Part shown: piece after piece, positions 48,764-61,469 of the stretch | How the letters are laid out: each line of letters begins with the position of its first letter | Numbering within the stretch: position 1 is the first letter of the stretch | Assembly (NCBI GenBank): GCA_030015575.1 | Contig: CM057347.1 | Coordinates: 509,023,176 to 509,087,175 of the forward strand | Direction: 5' to 3' | DNA length: 64,000 nt | Origin: Agapanthus africanus | Lineage: Eukaryota; Streptophyta; Magnoliopsida; Asparagales; Amaryllidaceae | Translations under genes and position numbers: made by a program | Notes under the pieces: model-generated | Told to the model about the DNA's origin: nothing | What the model saw: only the letters and a program-made list of their open reading frames with translations | The model's database searches: none

Positions 48764-51700
48764 TGTAACATTTCAGAAAATATAAAATATTATTTTTGGA
48801 ATTTAATATTAAAATAATATATTTCGCGAAAACTACCCGATTTTCGAAATTGGGGTTTTCGTAAAATGGTATAAATATATACCAATATTTGTGAAATAAT
48901 TGGAAATTTAAAATGATTTATTCATTTAAAAATATATTTATTGGATATGGTATTTTTATGATTAATTATATGCAGTTTAAACAAAAACTTGATTAGTGCA
49001 CTACTAATCACGATTTGGCCAAATCCGTGTTTCTACATTTTTCCATAGCTAGTGCACCATATCATGTTGTATTTTGCTGCATGTTATTGCATTTGTGTTG
49101 TTTTATAGATATTATGTGTATTTTTGTGAGAAAAATAGAAAAGGGTTAAAAGGGGAATGATTGGAGAGAGAGAGAGAGAAGCATGGACTTAAGAAGGTGA
49201 GAATAAGAGAGAGTGAGGGTCGGAGAGAGAGGGGGGCTGCCATCATTCATTTTCCCCCATTGTTCCTTCATCTTCTTCAACTCATCTCCCTCCACCTCTA
49301 CCCCATGAAATCATCTCAAAATTTTCATCTAAACCCTAAACTCCTTTCATTAAAGATGATTCCATCCTCATCCTCAACACTTTGGACCAATCAAAGTTGG
49401 ATTTTGATGACTTTGGGAAGCTAGGGTTTTTCTTGAGTTGCCCAAGTGAGGTATACCTTCTCCCATTTAGTTTAGTTTGAGTTTTCTTGTATACTAGTTT
49501 AGTTTAGAATGTGATTTGGTTAGGGTATATGGTGTTTAGAAATTTCAAGAGAAAGGGTTGGGTGATGGTGTGGATTTGGTGATGTTTAGGGGCTGTTACA
49601 AGACTTGAGTGGTGTTTTTACTGGCCTAGACTAGAGAATACGGACTTAGGAATCATCCCATGTCGGTTTTGTGAAGTTTGGTGTGCCTACAGGGAATCTG
49701 GAGCAACCTGGGGTAATTCTGAGAAAAACAAACAATACCATTGACCTAGGCTGAATATTAGGAGACCACCCTGACGAAACGAACCCAAACAGAGACTACT
49801 TGGCCGAGGTGGCCGGATTTTCTGGCATTGTGGCTAGCCCCTTGGTGGTGTTCGGTGCTGGAATTGGTCCAGTAGCTCACACACTCCATATACAACACCC
49901 TATGCTTGCTAGTTTTGTTCCTATTGACCTGGACTAAAATCTGGGAGCACATTGGGATGTTTTTGGTTATGTTTTCCGTATTTTGGAATGCTTGGTTTTG
50001 ATGTTTGGATTTGTTTTTGGTTGTTGAGCGTTTGTACGTCAACAACAAGGGTTGTTTGATGCTTTGCATGCGTAGGCTATAGGTTCTAACCTATGAGCGC
50101 ACCGTGTACCGTATTGGTTATCCGAACTCGATTTTAATAGCATTTGCGATTTGTATTGATTATAGGTACCTTCGCGTGGATTCCGAGACGACGGAGCATG
50201 GCGTCATCGATTTCGGCAAGCAAGGATCAAGGTGAGTAGATCTATATTTACGGGGGAAGTTGGGTGGATGGCGTATAGCGCCCCCGCAAATTATAGATGG
50301 AAACCGATCTATAGGATACGGTCGTAGAAATCTAGAGTAGAAAACTAGGGATATGGTTAAAAAGATAGTTATAGATGATATGAGTGATTGAATATATATA
50401 TTGAGATAGGAGATGAAAACTTTAGGGATATGAAAAGTGAATGTGAATCACGACTTATAGATATATATAGTTGCACTAGAATAAGTATGAGTTTTAGAGT
50501 AGTATGGCATTTGATGTATAAGGTAGAATGTATATATAAAATTGACTTGATGTAAGATGACTTAATGCGATGAAAAGGATATACGATGTGATATGATGAC
50601 GTAATTGATATGTTGGTATACAGATGCGAGTCGATATGAGATGATTGATACCCTTGTCGGTCCCCTGATATGAGATTGTTATGGATGTGACCTGAGATCT
50701 AGGTATATAGATATATATGATATTGTGAATCATGAGTGATATGCCGTACGAGACATTAGGTCCGTACTCTCATTGTCATATAGGTTGATAGGATCCCCAA
50801 TTGTTAATGCCGTTGTACGATAATTTACCGTACGTGATGAGTTTTATGATGATTGATCTGTACCCTTGACTAGAGGATGTCGTACAATAGATTATACCGT
50901 ACATGATGTTGGGAGGCTGGATGCCGATTGATAGATTCACCGACTCGGTCATGTTAGATACGTATACCTTATAGCATTTAACTGACGATTTACTTATGCT
51001 ATGTTCATGTCATTCTCATTGCATTACATATACCTGTGCTAGTACACCTACACCATTATCGATGATGCGTATGTTACACTTACACAGATTGGCCGGCTCA
51101 CACATTTCATCATCGATAATTTCTATATCACTACACAGTAGAATTTCTGCATCATGATATGACTCCTTGCATGATTTACTTGCTATGTTCACATATGTTC
51201 ACATCATTACAATACGTCACATGATATACTGATATTGTCACATCAATGTTCCATGTTGCATGATATACGGATATACTTATATTTCTGTCATATGTCGCAT
51301 ACATGATGCTTTATGACTATACGCATTGAGATATGCTGTTTTCATGAGATTTCTGGATTTGGGAACCGTGGTCAAATTTCAAAGGAAATTATGTATTGTT
51401 TTAAAAACCCGGTTTATCTTGATATGATATTTCGAGACGTCCACCATATATTTTCTCGGTTCTGAGAGTGGCTTATGAGACCCGATTTGAGAAGTGGGAG
51501 GCACCGTCTACGGGTACATGGTGGACCCGGTATGGTTCCCCAGGACGAGAGGTGATTTTCGTGGTGTAGACGATGAGCCTGACAGAGAGAGTATTACCTA
51601 TCGGTGATAGTATTTGGACCTGGCGATTATCCGGAGGATACCGACCGGAGTAGTGAGATGGATATGAGGGCCGACCAGAGCGTGCGGCGCCTGAGGGCCG

Positions 51701-52752
51701 GTCTGAGGATGCGGCGCCTGAGATATGAGGATTTACATGTCGATGTTGGACACGGGTTTCATGATGTTTCGAGTGTCGATATTTGACACTCAGGTTCCAT
51801 GATTTTGATGTGTCATTAATGGACACACGTTGATTTATATCCTCGTATTTACATGCATATGCTTCTATGAGATTTACACGCATGATGTTGTTGTGTCATT
51901 GGTTGACACGTGGATGGGATCCACATGCATATAGGCGTTGAGTATAGTATTGGTGCCTATACAGACACGGTCACCCTAGATATCATAGTATTACCTTTAT
52001 GATATAGTTGACCTAGGAAGTCATTGTTTATTCGATTTCTACCTGTTGATATTTTCTACTTACGAGTTGGCAACTCACCCCCGTTGTGCCACAGTTCTTG
52101 CAGGTTGACCGCATGGATCGGTAGTGGCATCGCTGGCACATAGCTGCATTCGGGTGTTTTACTTTGGTAGGTGGTACATGTTGGATCGTACCACTATTGT
52201 ATTTATTATTCATATTGTATCTAGTCAACTCCATCAATCAAAATTAGTATTTGTATAAGTAGTAAGACTTAGCAAGACTTGTAGTTGCGAGACTTGAGCG
52301 ATGGGTTATATGTTCGTTTGGTGGGTTGATGTCTTACTTTATTCATTATTCTTGTGTTGATCTTCGCCGTTGGGCGTCGTATACTTATTTTATGACTTGC
52401 GCGGTTGTGAATCCGCCGATTGGCGAAGAGCTGGCTCCAGCTTGGCGATGCTTTTTATATTATCATGTATTTGTGGTTTTGGATCAAAATATACAAAGGA
52501 GGTGCTGCCCAAATTTTTAAAAGACGAAACATATTTTCAAATTTCTAAATCCACTTGCATTTTCATGTTCCATTACTTATACATTTAAGAAAACGTTTGA
52601 TTTCATCATATCTTTATTTTCAAAACTTCACCTCTCTTATTTTCTTAAAAGGGTTTAGATTTCTGGGTTTTGGTTTACTTGAGTTACGTTACGCCTTTAG
52701 ATGTAACATGATTTAAGCGCCGGTCACGAGCTAATATTTTCGGGTCGTGACA
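48764..52752 (+). mobile_element. solo LTR, 3989 bp, inserted in copy B
   Basis: Begins TGTAACATTTCAG and ends GGGTCGTGACA, with an exact 5-bp duplication ATTGA at 48759-48763 and 52753-52757. Removing it restores continuity with copy C, where the complement of 61480-61640 runs across the same site. No primer site, coding domain or second LTR is visible. Ends resemble Tekay-type chromovirus LTRs and the solo LTR at 7212-9954. At almost 4 kb it is long for a solo LTR. Confidence 0.75.
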
Positions 52753-53579
52753 ATTGATAAGCATGGGGCAGGTACCGTTTAAAATACCCGGTATTTCCCG
52801 CAAAACAACCCGATTGCTGCGATGGTAAAATAAGCAGTCCAAGAGGGTGAAGACAGCTTAAGGCGTGAAGTGTCCATGCATACAAAAGACATGCAGCAAC
52901 GCATCGGTAAGCAAGCATTGGAAGGAATGAGTTATGTAACTCTCCGACCAAATGATAGATATTGGACCGAGAAGTCACTAAACTAGTGCTTCGCCCCAAA
53001 CACGGCGATGTTGGACCGAAATATCCCTAAACGAGCATTTCGTCCCGAACATAGGAATGATGGACCGAGAAGTCCCTAAACTAGAGCATTTCGTCCCGAA
53101 CATGGCGATAATGGACCGAAACGTCCTTACTAATATTCATCCCGGAAACGAGAATCTTGGACCGAAACGTCCTTAAACTAATACTCACCTCAAAAATGGC
53201 GATATCGGACCGAGAAGTTCTTAAACTAACTATCCACCTCAAACATGGCGATATTGGACCGAGATGTCCCTAAACTAACAATGGACCGAAATGTCTCTAA
53301 ACTAACAACTGACCGAGATGTCCTCAAACTAGAACTTCGCCTCAAACATGGCGACAACGGAACGAGATGCCTCTAAACTAAAATTTTGCCTCAAACATGG
53401 TGATAATGGACCGAAATATTCCTAAACTAGTACATCGCCCCCAAATACGGTGATATGTTCCCTTGAGATTTATATTGCAATCGAAGCCCTAACGGCGAAA
53501 GTTGCAACTCAAGTCCCACTGGCTACACAACTACTCCAGCGATGAAGCCGCCCAAATCCCACCGGCAAATAGATGGTTC
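52753..53579 (+). mobile_element. continuation of copy B internal region
   Basis: Matches the complement of 61540-61000 in copy C: a spacer, then GGACCGAAATGTCC tandem units (52960-53450), then TTTATATTGCAATCGAAG. It breaks off at AATAGATGGTTC (53568-53579), where the LTR of copy C begins. In copy C the same text continues (AATAGATGGGTC..). Confidence 0.7.
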
Positions 53580-56500
53580 TGTTTACCGCCGGAAATGGAG
53601 ACAAACTTAGATGGGTCGTCTTGCCTGAATCTGGGGGCAGATGTTATTTGGATTTATTGTCCACCTCTCCGAAAATACCAAGTTGATTTATGGCACCGTA
53701 TATCGGAGGTTTGGATGGATACGACCGTTGTAGCAGACTTTATCAGATTCCCCCTCGTTTATGAGGGGTTTTTGATTGTGTGGACGCTCTTCCCTGCAGG
53801 CGCAATCCCCTGCAGTTAATTACGTTACTGCATTGCGATAACCACTTTTTCCTGCTCTGGAAGTTCACTTCATGCCGTTTGTTTGTTTAGATTGCCCATG
53901 GGTTATATACGGAGACTAGTTTGTGTCGTCCCCCGTAGGGCGTGGATTAGTCCAAATCCGTATATTTTTAGATTCGGGCTTGGTTCATTTAAGGACCGTT
54001 AATCTGGTTTGAGATTAAGATCAACTTAAATATATATGAGCATTTGGGACTCATTTTGTTTTAGTTTGAGCACGTCACGGTCCATTATCGCCATGTTTAG
54101 GGGGCAAAATATTAGTTTATGGATATTTCGGTCCAACATTCCCATTTTGGGGACGGATATTAGTTTAAGGACATTTCGGTCCATTATCGCCGTTTTTGAA
54201 GCAACTATTAGTTTAGGGACATTTCGGTCCTACATTCAGCTTGCGCGCACGTGTATTTGTTATGTAGCAGAGTGAATGATGGTGACATAGAATGCGCCCA
54301 ATTTGGAGTGCGATCCGATTTGAGGTGTGCCAAGTTGCAAGTGCATCAACGTGGGATATATCATTCCCAGTCTTGATGAAGTTTTACATCATGTTGGGGC
54401 GAGAAAAGAGTTGTTCATTGTCGGGACCCGCCACCTCTCTGAAGATATTGAGGAATTACAACAACATATATCAGAGGTGTGGAAAGATGTACCCTTGAAC
54501 CAAATCACGTATTTGAGGGAAAGATCATGATGGATCATTTAAGAATCATTAGCCTTATTTGAGACAAAGATTAACTTGGGAAGTATGGGATAAATATCAT
54601 TTTGGATATCATCAATGAGAGATCACTAGTCATGTTTGAGACTACGATAGGTTTTGAAATCACGAGCATATGGGCTCGCTTGATTTAAAATCAAAGAAGT
54701 TTAACTTCAAGAAACTTAGCCAATTTGGGCAAAGATTGGGTTTCTGTAACACCCAGCAGTGCTTAGCACTCGGTTGCATATAGCGCTCACGTGTATATCA
54801 CATGAGGTGCTATAATAGTGCTAAGCGCTAATATTTTGTGGTGCTCACGTGTATTTCACGTGAGGCGCTGTCCAATCAGTGCTAAGAACTCAGCCGTTTT
54901 GGCTGCATATGAAGTGCTAAGCACTTTACTCAGAGCTCACGTGTATTTCACATGAGGCACTGAGTTCTTTTTGGAGATTTAATCTCTGTTTATATTTTTA
55001 GAGAACTTAAATCTTTATTAATGGTATTTTAACCATTAACGATCACCAAGATCACTATTTTGAGGATTTGGGATCAGATTCTTTAGAAACTAAGTTCTTG
55101 TTTTATGAGGGAACTAAGTTCTTGGAGTATTATGAACTCTATATTTTCCATGTTCATGCTTTCTAAAGAGGTTAGACCTTTGTTAATGGTATTTTGACCA
55201 TTAAGAATCACCAAGATCACTATTTTAAGAATCTTAGATCAGGTTCTTTAAAGAATTAAATTCTTGATTTGAAGGAACTAAGTTCCTGGAGTATTATAAA
55301 CTCTATTTTCTTTCTTTTCAATTTTATTCTTCTCTGAATTTTTGATTCTCTAGAACAAGATCTTCCCGATGATAATTAAATTCTCAACTTGTGTGAGTCT
55401 TGTCTTGTGGATCTCAGATCCAGAGAAAGAACTAAGTTCTTTGAGAAGGGTTAAACTTTTAAATATGGTATGTCAGGTAAAGAAGATATTTTGATCTTTT
55501 TTTTTTTCTTTACCTAGGGCTTTTAGGAGGAAGATCTTTTTCTTTGGGAGAATTAAATTCTCTGTTAATTTTAGAGCCTTCTGTCTTTTTACAGAAGCTT
55601 ATGGGAGGTCTCCTCTTTTCTTTTCTTTTTATCCAATCCTCCCTTTGATTAATCTCTTTGCTCCTATTTATAAGAGAAGAAAAAAATTAATTCGTTGAGA
55701 AAATCTCTCATTGAAATATCATGATTGATTTCATGATCAATCAAAATGATCTTTAAATCAATCGGTGAATTTTATTCACTGTTGGATTTTTAATCCAAAG
55801 TCTCTCTGTTTAACAGAGAAGAATTCTTGTTTGTTTAATAAGATTAGGAAATATTTTCCTAAGATAGAATTTTATTCTATCATATGAATATCTTGTTAGT
55901 TTAACAAGATTAGGAATATATTTCCTAATATAGAATTTAATTCTATCAGATGGTTTAATTGGTGATATTTTATCACTATTGGATTTTAAATCCATGATTC
56001 TCTGTTAGAAAAAAACCTTTCCATATTAGAAAGAAAATATTTCCCAAATAGAATTTATCATATCATAATTTATTATCACCATTGGATTTTTGATCCAACG
56101 GCTCTGTTTAACAGAGAATATCCCAGTTTTTAGGGAAGTATCCCCATGTAGAATTTAATTCTACTTGCTTTTAATTTGAGCGTCGGCGCTCACGTGTTGT
56201 GCACGTGGGCGCCACTTAAGAATTTAATTCTTATTTATGATAGGCACTCCTGTGCTTTGCACATTGGCGCCCACGTGAAAAGCACGTACGACACCACCAT
56301 AGGATTAATCCTACAAGATTGGCGCTGGCGCTGGCGCCCTCGTGAGGGGAATGTGAGGCGTTGCCTCAACAAAATTTTAATAGAACTTAGCTGTTTTATT
56401 ATTAAATATTAGGGGAACAGGCGCTCCTGTGTTTTGCACATTGGCGCCCATGTGAACTTCACGTGTGGCGCTACCTGAGGTGATAGTTACATGCCTTGCA

Positions 56501-56589
56501 TGTTGGTGCATGTATTTAATACGTGGAGCTTTCCCTTTATTTTTATAAGGGAACAGCAAGCTCTGACCAAAAATATTTTGGCGGGAACA
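53580..56589 (-). mobile_element. 3' LTR of copy C (3.01 kb)
   Basis: On the minus strand it begins TGTTCCCGCC at 56589 and ends GGCGGTAAACA at 53580. It aligns with LTR A along its length, including palindromes AGTGCTTAGCACT (54758-54770), AAGTGCTAAGCACTT (54912-54926), GAGATTTAATCTC (54974-54986) and an imperfect hairpin with arms TTAATGGT/ACCATTAA (55018-55039). Its outer flank is GGTTC (53575-53579) in copy B. Confidence 0.75.
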
Positions 56590-56605
56590 AATGCCCCCTA
56601 CTATT
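56590..56605 (-). other. polypurine tract, copy C
   Basis: On the minus strand AATAGTAGGGGGCATT lies directly before the LTR start TGTTCCCGCC, the expected place for plus-strand priming. It identifies 53580-56589 as the 3' LTR and places the internal region to its right. Confidence 0.6.
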
Positions 56606-56639
56606 TTGCCCACGTAAGTTTATACGTGGGTTAAGTAGT

Positions 56640-57410
56640 GCAAAATAATGCATTACCATAGAATTAATGGCTTAGGAGACAAGTTTAGGATTCTTATCGT
56701 CTAAGACTTTTTCATCTTCATAAGCCATAAAGGTCTCAAGCGGGTTTTTCTCCCTATAACTCGTGAGGATCTCATAGGTGCATATTCTCCCTAGAAATCG
56801 TAAGGATTCTTAAGTGTCTTTCACCTTAGTGAGTCGTAAGGATCTCACGCAGGTATTTTCTCCTTACGAGTCAAGGGGACCCGTAAGTGGCTTCTTCACT
56901 TCATTGGCATGTAACTTTGACGAATGTGGCTCGTGGATAGTATACAAGAGTCAGTTTGGACCTTCTTGTAGGGCAGCGATGGCTTAGAAAATAGGTTTAG
57001 ATCTGTCGCCTAAGACTTTTCAATTTTATGAGCCGTGAGGGTCTCATAAAAACTTTTCTCCCTACGAGTCGAGAGGATCTCGTAGGAGTATTTTCTCCTT
57101 AGAAGTCGTGAGGACTCATAAATGCGTTTTCTCTTGAAAGTCGTAAGGATCTCATAAGAGAATTTTCCCCTTACCGGTCGAGAGTACTCGTAAGTTGTTT
57201 CTCCTCCTCGTCGGTATGCGATTTCGGAGAATGTGGCCCATGGATATTATACAAGAGTCATTTTGCACCTACTTGTAGGGCCACAGTGCTTAGGAAACAG
57301 GTTGATATCCCCGTCGCCTAATGCTTTTCACCTTCATGAGCCGTGACGGTTTCATAAATATGTTTTTCCCTACGAGTTGAGATGAATCAAGAGGATCTCG
57401 CAGGTGTATC
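56640..57410 (-). repeat. ~315-bp tandem repeat, about 2.5 units
   Basis: Each unit runs from GCTTAGGA/GCTTAGAA through CTCCCTACGAGTCG and GTGGCTCGTGGATAG-type text. Starts are near 56668, 56980 and 57288. A further, isolated partial unit lies at 60640-60840. Non-coding internal region of copy C. Confidence 0.7.
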
Positions 57411-57479
57411 CTAACATGAAATATAAATAACCCCTATTCTTTACGACATGGATCCATTGGGTTTGTGGTACTAGGGTTT

Positions 57480-58660
57480 TAGTCCGTGGTACCGTCGCAT
57501 TGACTGATATATTCCTTGATATGCAGTCTTTAAGCTGCTGTTTGAATAGCCCTGCGACTGTCGTCTCCCTAATCCATTCTGAGGCTGGACAAGACATCTT
57601 CAAGTAATCTCCTTAGGTCATAGTACCGTCGGAAGAGCAAGCCTTAGGGATTTGCCATGGCGCTTGTTACTTGAGGTTAGGCTCAATTTGGAGCCCCAAT
57701 GAGTCATAACCACTTCACTCTGGTGTGTGATGATCTCTGATAGTCTTTTATGCTTTATATGAGTTGCTTTCAAGACCCGAAGCTGGGAATATGCCGTTGC
57801 TTCATTTTTTAACGATGTCGCGCCGATTCTTTGCAGAAGTAGGGTAGACATCTGTAGGACCTCTATGCTGTATGTATTGCAATTAAAGTCCGGAGCTAGG
57901 AATATGCCATCGCCCCATGATTGTCGTGTCTCTGATCCCTTTAGAGGCTGGATAAAACGTCTTCAAGTAATCTCTTTAGGTTATATTACCGTTAGAAGAG
58001 CAAGCGTTAGGAATTTTCCATGACTCTTTTTACTTGAGGTTAGGCTCAATTTGGAGCCTCGATGAGTCAACCACTCCGCTCTGGTGTGAGATGATCTCCG
58101 ATAGTCTTTTAGGCTTTATATGAGTTATCGTCGAGACCCGAAGCTGGGAATATGCCGTCGATTCATTTTTTGCTTCGACGATGTCATGCTTTTCTTTGCT
58201 GAAGTAAGGTAGACATCTGTAGGATCTCTATGCTGTATGTATTGCAATTGAAGTCCGGAGCTCGGAATATGCCATCGCCCCACGACTGTCGTGTCTCTGA
58301 TCCCTTCGGAGGCTGGACAAGACGTCTTCAAGTAATCTCCTTAGGTTATATTACCGTTAGAAGAGCAAGCATTAAGAATTTGCTATGACGCTTTTTACTT
58401 GAGGTTAGGCTCAATTTGGAGCCTCGATGAGTCATAACCACTCCGCTCTAGTGTGGGATGATCTCCGACAGTCTTCTAAGCTTTATATGAGTTGCCGTCG
58501 AGACCCGAAGCTGGGAATATGCCGTCACTTCATTTTTTGCTTTAACGATGTCATGTCGTTTCTTTGCTGAAGTAGGGTAGACATCTATAAGACCTCTATG
58601 TTGTATGTATTGCAATTGAAGTCCGGAGTTAGGAATATGTCATTGCTCCAATTTCATTTG
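57480..58660 (-). repeat. ~363-bp tandem repeat, about three units
   Basis: The landmark GCTGGGAATATGCCGT recurs at about 57781, 58143 and 58508, and TGTATTGCAATTGAAGTCCG-like text at about 57866, 58239 and 58608. Internal region of copy C, between the 315-bp and ~96-bp repeat families. Confidence 0.75.
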
Positions 58661-58699
58661 ATAGTTGCGTCCGCATCCTACTGAAATGAGGGGGAACGT

Positions 58700-60010
58700 C
58701 GAGATAGTCTCTGGGTTATGTATGAACCGTCAAGACTTGGAGCTAGGATTTTACCGTGACTCCATTTTTGCTTTGACCCTTGGGTTTTTTGTTGACGTTA
58801 CATTTGCATCCTGCTGGCATGAAAAGCATGTTGAGCTGGAGTTAGGATTTTGCCGTCACCCCCTTTTGATTTGGCTCCTTGGAGCCTTTGTTGATGTCGC
58901 ATCTGCACCGATAAGGAACGTCGAGCTGGAGCTGGGTTTTTGCCATTACTCCTTTTTTGTTTGACCTTTGGGTCTTTGATGACGTTGCGTCTACATCCTG
59001 CTGGCATGAGAAGTACGTCGAGCTGAAGTTAGGATTTTGCTATCACTTTTTTTTGATTTGACTCCTTAGAGCCTTTGTTGGCATTGCGTCTGCATCCTGC
59101 TGACATGAGAAGCACGTCGAGCTGGAGTTAGGATTTTACCATCACTCCTTTTTAATTTGGCTCCTTGGAGCCTTTGTTGACGTCGCATATGCAATAAGAA
59201 GGAAAGTCGAGCTGGAGCTGGAATTTTGCTATTACTCCTTTTTTGTTTGACCCTTGAGTCTTTGATGACGTTGCGTCTACATCCTGCTGGCATGAGAAGC
59301 ACGTCGAGCTGGAGTTAGGATTTTGTGTCACTCCTTTTTTATTTGGCTCCTTGGAGCCTTTGTTGACGTTGTGTCTGCATCCTGCTGGCAAGAGAAGCAC
59401 GTCGAGCTGGAGTTATTATTTTGCCATCACTCCTTTTTGATTTGGCTCCTTGGAGCCTTTGTTGACGTCGCATCTGCACCGAGAAGGAACGTCGAGCTGG
59501 AGCTAGGATTTTTCCATTACTCTTTTTTTGTTTGAGCCTTGGGTCTTTGATGACGTTGCGTCTACATCCTGCTTGCATGAGAAGCACGTCGAGCTGGAGT
59601 TAGGATTTTGCCGTCACCCCTTTTTGATTTGGCTCCTTGGAGCCTTTGTTGACGTTGTGTCTGCATCCTGCTGGCATGAAAAGCACGTCGAGCTGGAGTT
59701 AGGATTTTGCCATTACTCCTTTTTTGTTTGGCCCTTGGGTCTTTGATGACGTTGCGTCTACATTCTGCTGGCATGAGAAGCACGTCGAGCTGGAGTTAGG
59801 ATTTTGCCGTCACTCCTTTTTTATTTGGTTCCTTGGGTTTTTTGTTGACGTTGCGTCTGCATCATGTTGGAATGAGAAGGAACGCCGAGTTGGAGCTAGG
59901 ATTTTTCCATTACTCCGTTTTTGTTTGACCCTGGGGTTTTTGATGACGTTGCGTTTACACCATGCTAGAATGAGAAAGAACGCCGAGATAGTCTCTGGGT
60001 TGTATATGAA
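58700..60010 (-). repeat. ~96-bp tandem repeat, about 12 units
   Basis: GTCGAGCTGGAGTTAGGATT recurs every ~80-118 bases (about 58830, 58922, 59018, 59117, 59209 and so on to 59895). Frames on both strands stay open for stretches with a ~32-residue period, such as VELELGFCRH on plus and KILTPARRASHASRMQ on minus. I take these as repeat artefacts. Confidence 0.8.
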
Positions 60011-60149
60011 CCGTCAAGACTTGGCTCTCCCTTTGACGGGGCTTGGTGAGAAAATATGATTCCCTTTTTATTTGTGCCTATGGATCGTATACAAGAGTTA
60101 ATATGGACATACTTGCAGGGCAGAGGAAATTTTATTTTATTTTTTATTG

Positions 60150-60630
60150 CCGTGATGCAATATCTTTTCAGCTTTTCATATCGCGAAAGTCGCGATTGCC
60201 CAATCATTTCGGCTATTTTTTATATTTTTACTCGCTGCTTTTTATTGCGAGTCGTCCAAACATTTCGGCTGTTTTTATATGTATATTTTTTGCTTGCTGA
60301 TTTTTATTGCGAGTTGCCCCATCATTTCGGCTATTTCATATGCATTTTTTTGCTACTCGCTGCTGTTTTTATTGCGAGTTTAGAATCTGATACCAATATT
60401 GGTATCAGTATCACTACGACTGGAATATTGCCAGGAGAGAATCATCATTTGCCGTGAAAGGACTTGGAGTTTGACACCTGTTTAGACATCAACATCGCTG
60501 CAACTGGGATATTGCCAGGAGCGAATCATCATTTGCCTTGAGAGGACTTGAAGTTTGATACCTTTTTGGGCATAAGCATCGCTACGACTGGAATATTTCC
60601 AGGAGCGACTCATCATTTGCCTTTATTGAT
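60150..60630 (-). repeat. two short tandem families, ~58 bp and ~92 bp
   Basis: 60185-60375 holds three to four units of ATCATTTCGGCTATTT plus GCTTTTTATTGCGAGT. 60410-60630 holds three units of ATTGCCAGGAGCGAATCATC plus ATTTGCC. These are the fourth and fifth repeat families stacked in the internal region of copy C. Confidence 0.75.
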
Positions 60631-61129
60631 TTAAACAAAGGTGGCTTAGCAAACAGGGTTAGGATCATGTCGACTAAGGCTTTTTGACTTTATGAGCCGT
60701 ATAGGTCTCATAAAGGTATTTCTCCCTACAAGTCGTGAGAATCTCGTATGTGTATTTTCTCCTTAGGAATCATGGGGCTTCCTAAGTGTGTTGCTCCTTT
60801 ATGAGTCGTAAAGATCTCACGCAGGGTTTTTATTAACGAGATTGCGCCCTTCGGGTTTTCACAAACTCGACGGCAGTCCTGCTGTTTTTACTCACGGCAC
60901 CTTTTCGGATTTTCCTCCATACCCATTTCACTTTTGGACATACCATTTTTTTAATGGAGAAACTCTCGAAAGTAGCTTCATTACAGGTGACCCATCTATT
61001 TACTGGTGGGGCTTAGGGGATGTTTCACCACTGGAGTGGCTATGTAGTCGGTAAGACTTGAGTTTCAACTTTCGCCGTTGGGACTTCGATTGCAATATAA
61101 ATCTCAAAAGAGCATATCGCTATATTTTA

Positions 61130-61370
61130 GGCGGCGCGCTAATTTAAGGATGTTCCGGTCCATTATCGACATGTTTGAGGCGAATTTTTAGTTGAAGGAC
61201 TTTTCGGTCCAGCATTCCCATTTTGGGGACGAATATTAGTTTAAGAACGTTTCGGTCCAACATTCCCATAATTGGGACGGATGTTAGTTTAAGGACGTTT
61301 CGGTCCAACATTCTCGTTTCTTAGGGGAACGCGTTAGTTTAAGGACGTTTCGGTCCATTTTATCATTCGG
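61130..61370 (-). repeat. GGACC-type tandem repeat, copy C internal
   Basis: About five units of TTTAAGGACGTTTCGGTCC with AACATTCCCATTTTGGGGAC. On the minus strand this matches the repeat at 52960-53450 in copy B and the LTR repeat at 45520-45690. Confidence 0.75.
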
Positions 61371-61469
61371 TCGGAGAGTTGCATAACCCATCCCTTCTAA
61401 CTCTTGTTTGTTGAGGCGCTGCTGCCTGTTCTTTGTTTGCATGGACACTTCACACCTCAGACTATCTTC

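Noticed and set aside
58665-60059. Overlapping open frames with ~32-residue repeats on both strands
   Set aside because: They track the ~96-bp tandem repeat inside a dead retroelement; both strands are equally open, so coding is unlikely.
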